NCBI GenBank assembly: GCA_030834695.1
Contig: JAUQXK010000116.1
Span: forward strand, 42,487-106,486
Reading direction: 5' to 3'
DNA: 64,000 nt
DNA from: Desulfobacterales bacterium
GTDB taxonomy: Bacteria > Desulfobacterota > Desulfobacteria > Desulfobacterales > SpSt-501
The notes under the pieces are model-generated. The model did no database searches, had not been told where the DNA came from, and worked only from the letters and a program-made list of their open reading frames with translations. This document shows, in pieces, positions 46,691 through 54,237 of the stretch. Position numbers and translations under genes: made by a program. Position 1 is the first letter of the stretch. Every line of letters begins with the position of its first letter.

Positions 46691-46770
46691 TGGAGCCTAT
46701 TCCGCCGAAGCAATTTTGGCAGTGAAGGCCGGGGGCTCCCTCCATTTCCAAGTAGGTTGGGTCATTTTCT

Positions 46771-46820
46771 GTGGGAGCGGCTTTCCAGCCGCGACGATCG
46801 AGGCTGAAAGCCTCTCCCAC
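46771..46820. repeat. REP-like palindromic element
   Basis: A 50-nt inverted repeat bounded by GTGGGAG and CTCCCAC with two inner hairpins (CGGCT-ttc-cAGCCG and AGGCT-gaa-AGCCT). It sits in the 276-nt gap between the aldehyde dehydrogenase and enamidase-like genes, which otherwise shows no gene. Confidence 0.65.
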
Positions 46821-46912
46821 CAAAAAACGTTCTTGCCGATAAAGTGGCGCCGCGCGCCATGGCTGGCTCAACACTTTAAACCTAAAACTTAAAACGGCCG
46901 CCGCAAGCGGCT

Positions 46913-48394
46913 TCACACCCACCTCGCCGTGACGGTCTTCTCGTCCATGAAGAGCTTCATGGAGGCGAGCCGCGACTTGGCGTTGCCCAGGAACGAGGCC
47001 CGGCGGGACCCCAGCGGGAAGAACGAGTAGGGCTGAGCCACGCCCAGGTTGACGCCCACGTTGCCGACGTTGACCTCGCGCATGAACTTGCGGGCGTGCT
47101 TGCCGCTTTGGGTCATGATGCAGGCCGAGTGGCCGAGGTTGGTCTTGGTGTTGATCCAATCGATGGCCTGCTCCAGGCTCTCGCCCCGGATGAGAGCCGC
47201 CACCGCGCCGAAGGCTTCCTCCCTGGCGCTCGGCATGTCCACATCGGCGCCCTCGAGAATGGTGGGACCCATGAAGAAGCCGTTGGGGTAATCCTTGGCC
47301 TTCGTTCCGCGGCCGTCCAGGACCAGCTTGCAGCCGTCGTTCAACGCCTGATCGATCCACTGCCGGACCTTGTCGCGGCCGACTGCTGTGGCGTAGGGGC
47401 CCATCTCGACCTCAGTGTCCAGGCCGTAGCCGAGCTTCATCTTGGCGGCGGCTTCCTTGAACCGGGCCTTGACCTCGTCGTAGATGTCGCCCAGGATGAC
47501 GACGTTGTCCATACCCAGGCAGCGCTGGCCGGTCATGCCGAAACAGGCCCGCAGCATCCAAGGTACGGCGGAATCGAGATCGGCGTCCGGCATGATGACG
47601 AGCAGGTTCTTGCCGTTGCCGTTGATCGAGGAGCGCTTGCCGAGCCGACCGCATTGCTCGTAAAGCTCCCATCCGGCGCGGTTGGAGCCGATGAAGCCCA
47701 CCCCCTGGATGCGGGGGTCGTCCAGGATCATCTTATTGATGGTGCGGCCGCCGTGGATCATGTTGATGACGCCCTTGGGGAAGCCGGCCTCGAGCGCGAT
47801 CCGGTTCACCATCTCGGCAGCCACCGGATCCTGGCGGCTGGGGCTGATGACGACCGTGCATCCGGCGGCGAGCGCATAGGGCACGAACGACGACCAGGCG
47901 TGCATGGGGATGTTGCCGGGGGTGACGACCAGGAAGGCCCCCAGGGGTTCCCAGAAAAGGTACTCGTCGATGCCCCCGGCCAGGTTCAGGATCCCTGCAT
48001 TTTCCTTGACCAGGCCGTATGCCGCCGAGCAGGCCGATTCGATGTTTTCCAGGACGCGCGCGAGCGTGCCTTTGGCCTCTTCGATGGTGCGGCCGTGGTC
48101 CTGGACCAGGACCCGGCAGAGCATGTCCGTGTTCTCACGGAACTTGTTGTGCATCGTGAAGAGCATGTAGGCGCGCTCGCGCATAGGCACGTTCTTCCAG
48201 CTCTGGAACGCGGCATGCGCAGCGTCAACGGCCGCCAGCGCCTCTTCCGGCGTGGCCTGGGGCAGGTCGGCGATGGGCTCGCCGGTGGCCGGGTTGGGAT
48301 CCGACTCGATGCGGGTGGACTTGGAATCGACCCACTCCCCGCCGATGAGGAATTTCAGTTTACCGTAGTGCTTCTTAACTTCGGGCAGCAGCAT
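46913..48394 (-). CDS. MmsA-like (methylmalonate-semialdehyde type) CoA-acylating aldehyde dehydrogenase
   Basis: 493 residues. It follows the MmsA subgroup rather than ordinary ALDHs: KFLIGGEWVDS start, DHGRTIEEAKGTLARVLENI (about 103), GGIDEYLFWEPLGAFLVVTP (about 140), and the nucleophile in TGQRCLGMD (about 287). MmsA enzymes turn malonate-semialdehydes into acyl-CoA, NADH and CO2. The usual TPFNFP reads TPGNIP, a deviation. AGGAGG precedes ATG 48394, which lies 20 nt inside the gntR gene's 3' end. It could act on 2-formylglutarate, itself a substituted malonate semialdehyde. Confidence 0.85.
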   Translation of the reverse strand: MLLPEVKKHYGKLKFLIGGEWVDSKSTRIESDPNPATGEPIADLPQATPEEALAAVDAAHAAFQSWKNVPMRERAYMLFTMHNKFRENTDMLCRVLVQDHGRTIEEAKGTLARVLENIESACSAAYGLVKENAGILNLAGGIDEYLFWEPLGAFLVVTPGNIPMHAWSSFVPYALAAGCTVVISPSRQDPVAAEMVNRIALEAGFPKGVINMIHGGRTINKMILDDPRIQGVGFIGSNRAGWELYEQCGRLGKRSSINGNGKNLLVIMPDADLDSAVPWMLRACFGMTGQRCLGMDNVVILGDIYDEVKARFKEAAAKMKLGYGLDTEVEMGPYATAVGRDKVRQWIDQALNDGCKLVLDGRGTKAKDYPNGFFMGPTILEGADVDMPSAREEAFGAVAALIRGESLEQAIDWINTKTNLGHSACIMTQSGKHARKFMREVNVGNVGVNLGVAQPYSFFPLGSRRASFLGNAKSRLASMKLFMDEKTVTARWV

Positions 48395-49088
48395 GCAGAA
48401 CCTCCTTGGTTCGTTTGGGATCCGACGGATCTTCATGGGAATCGGTTTTCATTTCAGCCTGAACAGCCATCCCCCGTTGAATGTGCTCGCGCGTGAGGGC
48501 TTCGGCGCGGACCTTGTCCCGGGCCTTGATGGCATCCAGGATTTCGCGGTGGTACCGGCAGGACTGCTCCAGATGGCGGCGGTCCGCCAGGGAGCGGTAA
48601 GCCATGCGTTTGACCTGGTTGTTGATGGATTGCTGGATTTTCTTCAGCCGGCCGTGGCCGGCAATGAGCGCCGTGGTGTCGTGGAAGAGATTGTTCAACT
48701 CTTCATAACGGATGATGTCCGGCTGTTCCTTGCCATGCACGAGCGCTTCCATTTGCACGACGATTCTTTCCAGTTTTTCGACGCCGGCAGCGGTCAGCTT
48801 GTCGATCGCGAGCACCGCGGCCAGAGTGTAGAGGGATGTTTTGAGCGTGTAGATCTCCCAGATATCCTGGTCGCTCAGCTCGGCCACGAACACGCCGCGG
48901 CGCGGCTCGCGCCGTACCAGCCCCTCGGCCTCCAGCAACTTGAACGCCTCCCGCACGGGCGGCCGGCTGACGCCGAGCCGGTCGGCGATCTCCTGCTCCT
49001 TGACCTGTTGGCCGGGCAGAAGCTTGCCCTTGACGATCATGTCTTCGAGACGTTTGACCGTGCGGTCGACGATGGATTCGACTTTCAT
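48375..49088 (-). CDS. GntR-family (FadR/FCD type) transcriptional regulator
   Basis: 237 residues. A winged HTH (about 5-70; LLPGQQVKEQEIADRLGVSR, EAFKLLEAEGLVRREPRRGV) is followed by an FCD ligand domain (about 80-215) with a metal-binding Asp/His pattern ending in CRYHREILDAI and ALTREHI. It is the first gene of the aldDH-enamidase-hnr operon and overlaps aldDH by 20 nt. A matching operator lies 98 nt upstream (49186-49197). It probably represses this locus until a carboxylate intermediate binds. Confidence 0.9.
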   Translation of the reverse strand: MKVESIVDRTVKRLEDMIVKGKLLPGQQVKEQEIADRLGVSRPPVREAFKLLEAEGLVRREPRRGVFVAELSDQDIWEIYTLKTSLYTLAAVLAIDKLTAAGVEKLERIVVQMEALVHGKEQPDIIRYEELNNLFHDTTALIAGHGRLKKIQQSINNQVKRMAYRSLADRRHLEQSCRYHREILDAIKARDKVRAEALTREHIQRGMAVQAEMKTDSHEDPSDPKRTKEVLHAAARS

Positions 49089-49185
49089 GATGTCTTCGCG
49101 GTCCCCTGCATAGGTATCGTGCCCGTTCGTGGATGAATCGTGAAACGCTGCGGCGTGGAAGGGCGTTGCGGGCTGTCTTTTGTTT

Positions 49186-49197
49186 ATTGTCTACAAT
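49186..49197. promoter_or_regulatory. Putative FadR-type operator
   Basis: The perfect palindrome ATTGTCTACAAT fits the FadR-subfamily half-site pattern TNGT/ACNA. It lies 98 nt upstream of gntR in the 351-nt gap (49089-49439) that otherwise holds only the brnT promoter and operator region. Confidence 0.5.
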
Positions 49198-49382
49198 TTT
49201 TGCGCTGGCGGTGTCAACGCAAAAAATAACGGGATAGCCACATAACTGCGCGTGGATTCGGGGATGCGGTGGTCGTCGCTGGCTGCCTCGCCAACGGGCC
49301 GTCTACCCGCCGGGACAACCGAGCGGCTGAAGTGACACAGGAATGAATGGCCGAAGAAAGTTTTATTGCCGATTAGCCTTTA

Positions 49383-49427
49383 TTGACAGATTGATCGGGC
49401 TTCGTTATCCGAATTGTTGAATACAAT
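49383..49427 (+). promoter_or_regulatory. Promoter and inverted repeat before the BrnT-like toxin
   Basis: TTGACA (49383-49388), 17 nt, TATCCG (49406-49411), followed by the inverted repeat ATTGT-TGAAT-ACAAT (49413-49427), 12 nt before the toxin start. The repeat is a plausible autoregulation site. Its arms resemble those of the site at 49186. Confidence 0.45.
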
Positions 49428-49439
49428 AGGCACACGGTC

Positions 49440-49718
49440 ATGAAATTCTACGATTGGAACGATGAGAAGAATGAGCTTCTGAAACAATTGCGCAGAGTCT
49501 TATTTGAGCAGGTCGTATTGGCAATAGCTTCCGGGGATCTCGTCGATCGTCTGAAACATCCAAATCCACAGAATTACCCCAACCAGATGGTGTTCCTTGT
49601 CCAGATCGAGGATTACATCTATTCAGTGCCGTTTGTTGAAGATGACGAGAAAGTATTTCTGAAGACGATAATACCCAATAGAAGGGCCACAAAGAAGCTT
49701 TTGGGAGGCAATAAATGA
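49440..49718 (+). CDS. BrnT-like toxin
   Basis: 92 residues. FYDWNDEKNELL at the start and the C-terminal FLKTIIPNRRATKKLLGG follow the BrnT pattern of small RNase-fold toxins. HPNPQNYPNQ and IYSVPFVEDDEKVFLKT form the central sheet. It overlaps the next gene by 4 nt (ATGA), toxin first, as usual for BrnT/BrnA modules. Codon use is more AT-rich than the flanking catabolic genes, consistent with acquisition. Confidence 0.7.
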   Translation: MKFYDWNDEKNELLKQLRRVLFEQVVLAIASGDLVDRLKHPNPQNYPNQMVFLVQIEDYIYSVPFVEDDEKVFLKTIIPNRRATKKLLGGNK

Positions 49719-50002
49719 CAAAAGCAAAATATGCTGACAAGGAAGATCTGGAATTGGCAAAATCATTGGAAACCGAGGAATGGGTTTCCGATCTTCCTAA
49801 GAAGGACAAGAAGCGCTATGAGGAGTACGCCCGAACAAGTTTGACGAAACAGAGAAGGATCAACATCAGGATGACTGAGCGGGATCTGGAGAGGATCCGA
49901 GGCCTTTCAGGTCCCTCAAAACCAGGCTTCCTGAGTCATCTGATCAGGACCTCTCTTTTCACAGGACCAAACGGTGGCATCAGGCAACGGCCTGCTTCTT
50001 AA
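49715..50002 (+). CDS. BrnA/CopG-like antitoxin, C-terminus altered
   Basis: 95 residues. The acidic N-terminus (LETEEWVSDLPKKDKKRYEE) and the ribbon strand TSLTKQRRINIRMTERDLERI match CopG/BrnA antitoxins. The C-terminal part should read like a GxPYQTLIxSLIHKY helix but here ends GFLSHLIRTSLF followed by unrelated residues. The last 23 nt are shared with the convergent hicB-like gene, so the original 3' end may have been lost at a junction. Confidence 0.62.
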   Translation: MTKAKYADKEDLELAKSLETEEWVSDLPKKDKKRYEEYARTSLTKQRRINIRMTERDLERIRGLSGPSKPGFLSHLIRTSLFTGPNGGIRQRPAS

Positions 50003-50228
50003 TCTTGATCTCAATGTTGTCGATCGGAGGGATTTCCAGATTCTTGTATATGCGAATTAGAACCCATTCCTCCAGAACCTCTTCCAACTCATTCCGGCAC
50101 TTCTCCAAAGTTGAGGCGTTTGAGTAGACTCCGGGACATTCTTTGATCTCTCCGTAGAATGTCCCATCATCTGACAGAATTTTATACCTGGCATGCACTA
50201 TGGCAGTTTGAATATATTTTCTAATCAT
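49980..50228 (-). CDS. Orphan HicB-family antitoxin-like protein
   Basis: 82 residues from ATG 50228 (GAGGGGA upstream). A partial RNase-H-like HicB fold: YKILSDDGTFYGEIKECPGV and SNASTLEKCRNELEEVLEEW. No HTH tail and no HicA toxin lies on either side, so it is solitary. It is convergent with the BrnA-like gene (23-nt overlap). The longer frame to 50408 is a remnant region, not HicB. Confidence 0.65.
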   Translation of the reverse strand: MIRKYIQTAIVHARYKILSDDGTFYGEIKECPGVYSNASTLEKCRNELEEVLEEWVLIRIYKNLEIPPIDNIEIKIKKQAVA

Positions 50229-50256
50229 TTTTCCCCTCATGCTTAACGCCATGATG

Positions 50257-50391
50257 TTAGATGAAGGCCGTCTTGGTCTTGCCTTCCTTTTTGGCCGCCC
50301 GGTTGATGAGCTGTTCTTTCTTTGGGGGGATAACAGACTGGTGGGCGTGATCGCCTCTTCCGTATCGCAATTTGATAAAAATGTATCGCAA
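50257..50391 (-). pseudogene. Possible remnant of a CopG/DUF1778-type antitoxin
   Basis: A 44-codon frame from TTG 50391 to TAA 50257 ends in PPKKEQLINRAAKKEGKTKT, like the helix of an RHH antitoxin. It has no proper start, ribosome-binding site or toxin partner. It lies directly upstream of hicB. Confidence 0.3.
50362..50391. repeat. 9-bp direct repeats with 21-bp period
   Basis: GTATCGCAA occurs at 50362-50370 and 50383-50391, spaced by two helical turns, between the hydroxylase operon's 3' end and hicB. This fits a regulator-binding site. Confidence 0.35.
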
Positions 50392-50434
50392 CGCTTGGCG
50401 TTAATCAAATGGATAGCGCTTTGTTCTTTGCCGG

Positions 50435-52711
50435 CTAGATCGTCAGCTTGAAATGCCCGGCGGCGATGCTGGCTGCGAGCACCCGCTCCAGGTTGGCCGG
50501 CAGGGCGTAGATCCGGGTGCCGAGCGCGTCGGCGATCGCGTTCAGGACGGCGGGTGCAGTGGGGATGAGCGCCGGCTCGCCAACACCCTTGGCGCCGAAG
50601 GGGCCGGAAGGCTCGGGGGATTCTACGATGATGGGCACGATTTCGGGCATATCGGCGCAGGTTGGGATGTGGTAGTCTTTCATGGAGACGGTCTTGCCGG
50701 GTTCGAACTCCTCCATCAGCGCAAACCCCAAGCCCATGGCTACCCCTCCGCAGATCTGACCGATGACGTTTTCCGGGTGGACGGCTTTGCCCACGTCATG
50801 GGCCGCCACGATCTTTTCCACTGCGACCTCGCCGGTAAGCACATCGACGCTGACCAGCGCCAGCTGGGCGGCGAAGGCATAGGTGGCGTAGGGGACCCCC
50901 TGGCCGGTCTGCGGATCGAGCGGAACGGTTTCCGGATCGAAGAAGCCCTGCCAGGAGAGCGCGATGCCCTTGGAGTGCGCCCGGCGGGCCAGATCCGCGA
51001 AAGCGACCCGTTGATCAGGCTTTTCGCAGACGGCCACCCCGCCGCCATCGAATACCAGGGCTGATTTGGCGACCTTGAGCTTATTGACCGCTTCTGTTTT
51101 CAGCACCTCCGCCAGCTTCTCGGCAGCTTCTTTGATCGCGTTGCCGGAGATGTAGGTCTGGCGGCTGGCGGAGGTGGCGCCGGCGTTGGTGGTGTACTTG
51201 GTGTCAGCGGCAACCAGGCGGATATCCTGGGCCTCCAGACCGAGCACTTCGGCTGCGATCTGCGAAAGCACGGTGGAGGACCCCTGGCCGATGTCGGCGC
51301 ACCCGGTGAACAACGTGACGGCGCCGTCCAGGCTCATCTCCACGCGTGCCGTCGAGGGGTTCTGGACGCCGGTATTGCCGATCCCGTACCACATGGCGCC
51401 GATCCCCACCCCGCGCTTCTTGTAAGGGGCGGGCGGCGCAGCGGCCGCAAGGTTGCGGACCCCCTCGTAGTGCGGCCGGATCGCGCTCAGGCAGTCGCCG
51501 ATGCCGACGCTGGCCGAAAGCATTTGGCCCGTCGCGGTCGTCGATCCGACCCGCTGGGCGTTGAGCAGACGTATTGCCAAGGGGTCCAGGCCCAGGTCCT
51601 CGGCATGCAGGTCGATCTGGCTCTCGTGGGCGAATGCGATCTGGGGCGTGCCGAATCCGCGCATGGCGCCGCAGAAGGGGTTGTTGGTGTAGACGCCGTA
51701 GCTGACGATATCCACGGTTTCGATTTCATAGGGGCCGGTGGCGTGCACCGGGGCGCGGTTGGCGACCGCCGGGCCGTAGGAGGCATAGGCGCCCGTATCG
51801 CAGATGATCGTCGCCTGCATGGCGAGCAGGCGCCCGTTCTCGTCGGCGCCGGTCTTCATGCGCATGACGAGGGGGTGGCGTTTGGCCGTGGCAAGGTAGG
51901 CCTCCTCGCGCGAGTAGACGTAGCGTACCGGCCGCTTGAGATGGTAGAGGGCCAGCCCGATGAAGCCTTGCACGTTCAGGTCGAGCTTCGAGCCGAACCC
52001 GCCGCCGGTGGCGGCCTGGATGATGCGGACCTTTTCGTCGGCCAGCCCCAGAACGGTCACGACGTCCTTGTGGTCATAGTGGGGGTTCTGAGTGGAGGCA
52101 TAGATGACCAAGGTGCCGTCGCTGTCGACGAACCCGGCCCCGGCATCGGGCTCGATGTAGTTGTGCTCGACGAACGTCGTCCGGTAGGTCTTCTCGATGA
52201 CGCTCTTGCAGCGGGCGAAGGCCTCCTCGGGATCCCCCCGGCGGATGGCCCGCGTCGTCATGACGTTGCCCTTGGCGTGCACCCTGGGGGTGTCCTCGGA
52301 CATGGCCTTCTCCGGGTCGAACACCGCCGGCAAATCCCGGTAGACGACCTCGATGGCCTTCAACGCCCGTTCGGCCGCCGCTTCGGTTTCGGCCGCCACC
52401 AGCGCAACCGGATCGCCGATGCAGCGCACCTTGTCCGTCGCTAAGACCGGCTGGTCCTTGACGATGATGCCGGTCAAATTTTTACCCGGGACATCCCTGG
52501 CCGTGAACACCGCTGCGACACCTTCAATCGCCAGCGCCTTTTCCACAGCGATGCTCACGATTTCGGCATGCGGGCGATCGCTGCGGAAAGCCTTGAGGAT
52601 CAGCGGAGCGTTTAGTTCGATGTCCGCGCTGAACAGGGCTGTGCCGGTGACTTTTTCCCGGGCGCCGACGCGGGGGATGCTCCGGCCGATGCAGTTGAGT
52701 GTGTTCGTCAT
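50435..52711 (-). CDS. Xanthine-dehydrogenase-family molybdenum hydroxylase, large (Moco) subunit
   Basis: 758 residues: the Ald_Xan_dh_C N-part (about 20-125) and the Moco-binding part. The FGSKLDLNVQGF and AMRGFGTPQ segments and the catalytic glutamate in GVGEPALIP (about 708-716) are visible. It hydroxylates an aromatic or heterocyclic carbon using water. With the two small subunits it forms an LMS hydroxylase. Linkage to Hnr- and enamidase-like genes makes nicotinate or a related N-heterocycle a good guess. In E. barkeri the equivalent protein is split in two and carries labile Se; here it is one chain. Confidence 0.88.
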   Translation of the reverse strand: MTNTLNCIGRSIPRVGAREKVTGTALFSADIELNAPLILKAFRSDRPHAEIVSIAVEKALAIEGVAAVFTARDVPGKNLTGIIVKDQPVLATDKVRCIGDPVALVAAETEAAAERALKAIEVVYRDLPAVFDPEKAMSEDTPRVHAKGNVMTTRAIRRGDPEEAFARCKSVIEKTYRTTFVEHNYIEPDAGAGFVDSDGTLVIYASTQNPHYDHKDVVTVLGLADEKVRIIQAATGGGFGSKLDLNVQGFIGLALYHLKRPVRYVYSREEAYLATAKRHPLVMRMKTGADENGRLLAMQATIICDTGAYASYGPAVANRAPVHATGPYEIETVDIVSYGVYTNNPFCGAMRGFGTPQIAFAHESQIDLHAEDLGLDPLAIRLLNAQRVGSTTATGQMLSASVGIGDCLSAIRPHYEGVRNLAAAAPPAPYKKRGVGIGAMWYGIGNTGVQNPSTARVEMSLDGAVTLFTGCADIGQGSSTVLSQIAAEVLGLEAQDIRLVAADTKYTTNAGATSASRQTYISGNAIKEAAEKLAEVLKTEAVNKLKVAKSALVFDGGGVAVCEKPDQRVAFADLARRAHSKGIALSWQGFFDPETVPLDPQTGQGVPYATYAFAAQLALVSVDVLTGEVAVEKIVAAHDVGKAVHPENVIGQICGGVAMGLGFALMEEFEPGKTVSMKDYHIPTCADMPEIVPIIVESPEPSGPFGAKGVGEPALIPTAPAVLNAIADALGTRIYALPANLERVLAASIAAGHFKLTI

Positions 52712-53565
52712 ATCCTCACCAGCGGGGTCAGCATGCGCACGAACAGCCCCTGAATAGCGGTCTCCTTGTAGATGGTTGATGGCCGCCGGCCCGTTATGGC
52801 GATGGTGCGGTCGGCAAGCAGCTGGCCGGTCTCCCAGATCAATTTCGCGGTGGGCCGCTGGCCTATCATGCCGTTTTCAATTTCTTCCATGCGCTGGGGC
52901 GTCGGGGTGCACGAGCCCAACGCGAAGCGGAGGAACGAAATCCTGCCGTCCGGCTCCTGGCGTGCCATGGCCGCCGCATTGATCCGGGCGATGGCCAGCG
53001 ACTTCCGCCGGCCGATTTTCTGAAAGTCTGAAAAAGTGATGGCCGGAGCCGGCGTGAGGATAAAGCGCACGATGATCTCATCCGCCGGCAGGGAGCATGC
53101 ATACGGCCCCGAGGCGATGTGTTCGATCGGAACCTCGCGCCGCCCGCGTTTACTCGCCAGCACCGTCCGGGCTTCGTGAATGACCAGCGGCGGCACCGTA
53201 TCGCCGCAGGGCGAGCAGTGGGCCACGTTGCCGCCGATAGTGGCGACGTTGCGGATCTGCTGGCTGGCGAAAGTGAAGCTGCAGCGATGCAACGCGGGCG
53301 CGTGCTGTTTCAAGACATCGGAGGACTGAATTTCGGAAAGCGTGACGCCAGCCCCCACGCTGACTTGCTCCGTCGAAGCCTCGATGCCCTTGAGTTCGGT
53401 CAGCCGGCTCACATCCAGGAGGAAGTCCGGTCCGGCATCGCCATTGCGCAGGTCGACCACCAGATCGGTGCCGCCGGCCAGGATCCTGGTGCGAGGGCCG
53501 TTCCGATGGAGATGGTCGAGGGCCTCGTCAAGGTTTTCCGGCCGGATGTATTGCGCGTGACTCAT
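52708..53565 (-). CDS. Molybdenum hydroxylase, FAD-binding medium subunit
   Basis: 285 residues from ATG 53565. The FAD-binding signature is ILAGGTDLVVDLRNG (about 32-46), and the second FAD motif is ATIGGNVAHCSPCGD (about 106-120). The C-terminal CO_deh_flav_C region starts near FQKIGRRKSLAIARINAA. Its end overlaps the large subunit by 4 nt and its start overlaps the small subunit by 4 nt. It passes electrons from the 2Fe-2S clusters to the acceptor. Confidence 0.9.
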   Translation of the reverse strand: MSHAQYIRPENLDEALDHLHRNGPRTRILAGGTDLVVDLRNGDAGPDFLLDVSRLTELKGIEASTEQVSVGAGVTLSEIQSSDVLKQHAPALHRCSFTFASQQIRNVATIGGNVAHCSPCGDTVPPLVIHEARTVLASKRGRREVPIEHIASGPYACSLPADEIIVRFILTPAPAITFSDFQKIGRRKSLAIARINAAAMARQEPDGRISFLRFALGSCTPTPQRMEEIENGMIGQRPTAKLIWETGQLLADRTIAITGRRPSTIYKETAIQGLFVRMLTPLVRI

Positions 53566-54053
53566 GGTCGATCCTTGCTCAAGGAGCGGGCCGCAGCCGC
53601 TTCGATGGAGGCGAAGATGTGATGGTAGCCTGTGCAGCGGCAGAGGTTGCCGGAGATGGCCCTGGCGATGTCCGCCCGCGTCGGCGACGGGTTTTCGTCG
53701 AGCAGGGCTTTGGTGCTCATGAGAAGGCCGGGAGTGCAGAACCCGCACTGGACGCCGTGGCGGTCGACAAACGCGTCCTGGATGGGGTGCAGGGCCTCCG
53801 GCGTTCCCAGTCCCTCGACGGTCTCGACCGCGCGGCCGTCGAGCTGGGCCGCCAGCATCAGGCAGGAGTTCACCGCCCGGCCGTCGACGATGATCGTGCA
53901 GGCGCCGCATTCGCCGATGCCGCAGCCCTCTTTGGTACCCTTCAGTTTCAGAACATCCCGGATGAGCCTGAGCGCGGTGGTGTCGGCCGTGAACTCGGCC
54001 GATCTCGGCTGGCCGTTCAAAACGAATTGAATCCGGATGCAGGATGCTTCCAT
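53562..54053 (-). CDS. Molybdenum hydroxylase, 2Fe-2S small subunit
   Basis: 163 residues from ATG 54053 (GAGAGG upstream; the longer frame is not protein-like). Two cluster motifs are intact: GCGIGECGACTIIVDG (plant-type, about 43-58) with C at NSCLML (about 63), and QCGFCTPG (about 102-109) with NLCRCTGY (about 136-143). It is the first gene of the hydroxylase operon. Confidence 0.93.
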   Translation of the reverse strand: MEASCIRIQFVLNGQPRSAEFTADTTALRLIRDVLKLKGTKEGCGIGECGACTIIVDGRAVNSCLMLAAQLDGRAVETVEGLGTPEALHPIQDAFVDRHGVQCGFCTPGLLMSTKALLDENPSPTRADIARAISGNLCRCTGYHHIFASIEAAAARSLSKDRP

Positions 54054-54169
54054 GGAGCCTCTCCCGATAATGTCGAAAGATTTCCTCTTATGCAAAATCC
54101 TCAGGCGAGTCAACCGGCCTGCGCGACCGAATCCGAGCGGACTCTCATTAAGAACGTGCACGGACGAAT

Positions 54170-54198
54170 TTGCATACTGGATTGGCTTGCGCTATACT
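54170..54198 (+). promoter_or_regulatory. Promoter of the nfeD-slipin pair
   Basis: TTGCAT (54170-54175), 17 nt, TATACT (54193-54198), 39 nt before the nfeD ATG. Confidence 0.6.
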
Positions 54199-54237
54199 TT
54201 TTCTGTTTTCAATAATTTATCGATCCAGGACGAATCC

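Noticed and set aside
47096..48496. 466-codon plus-strand ORF
   Set aside because: Antisense shadow of the aldehyde dehydrogenase; composition is His/Asp/Gly-rich and domain-free.
50229..50408. Extended N-terminus of the HicB-like protein
   Set aside because: The extension reads as low-complexity basic sequence, while a good ribosome-binding site precedes ATG 50228, where HicB homology begins.
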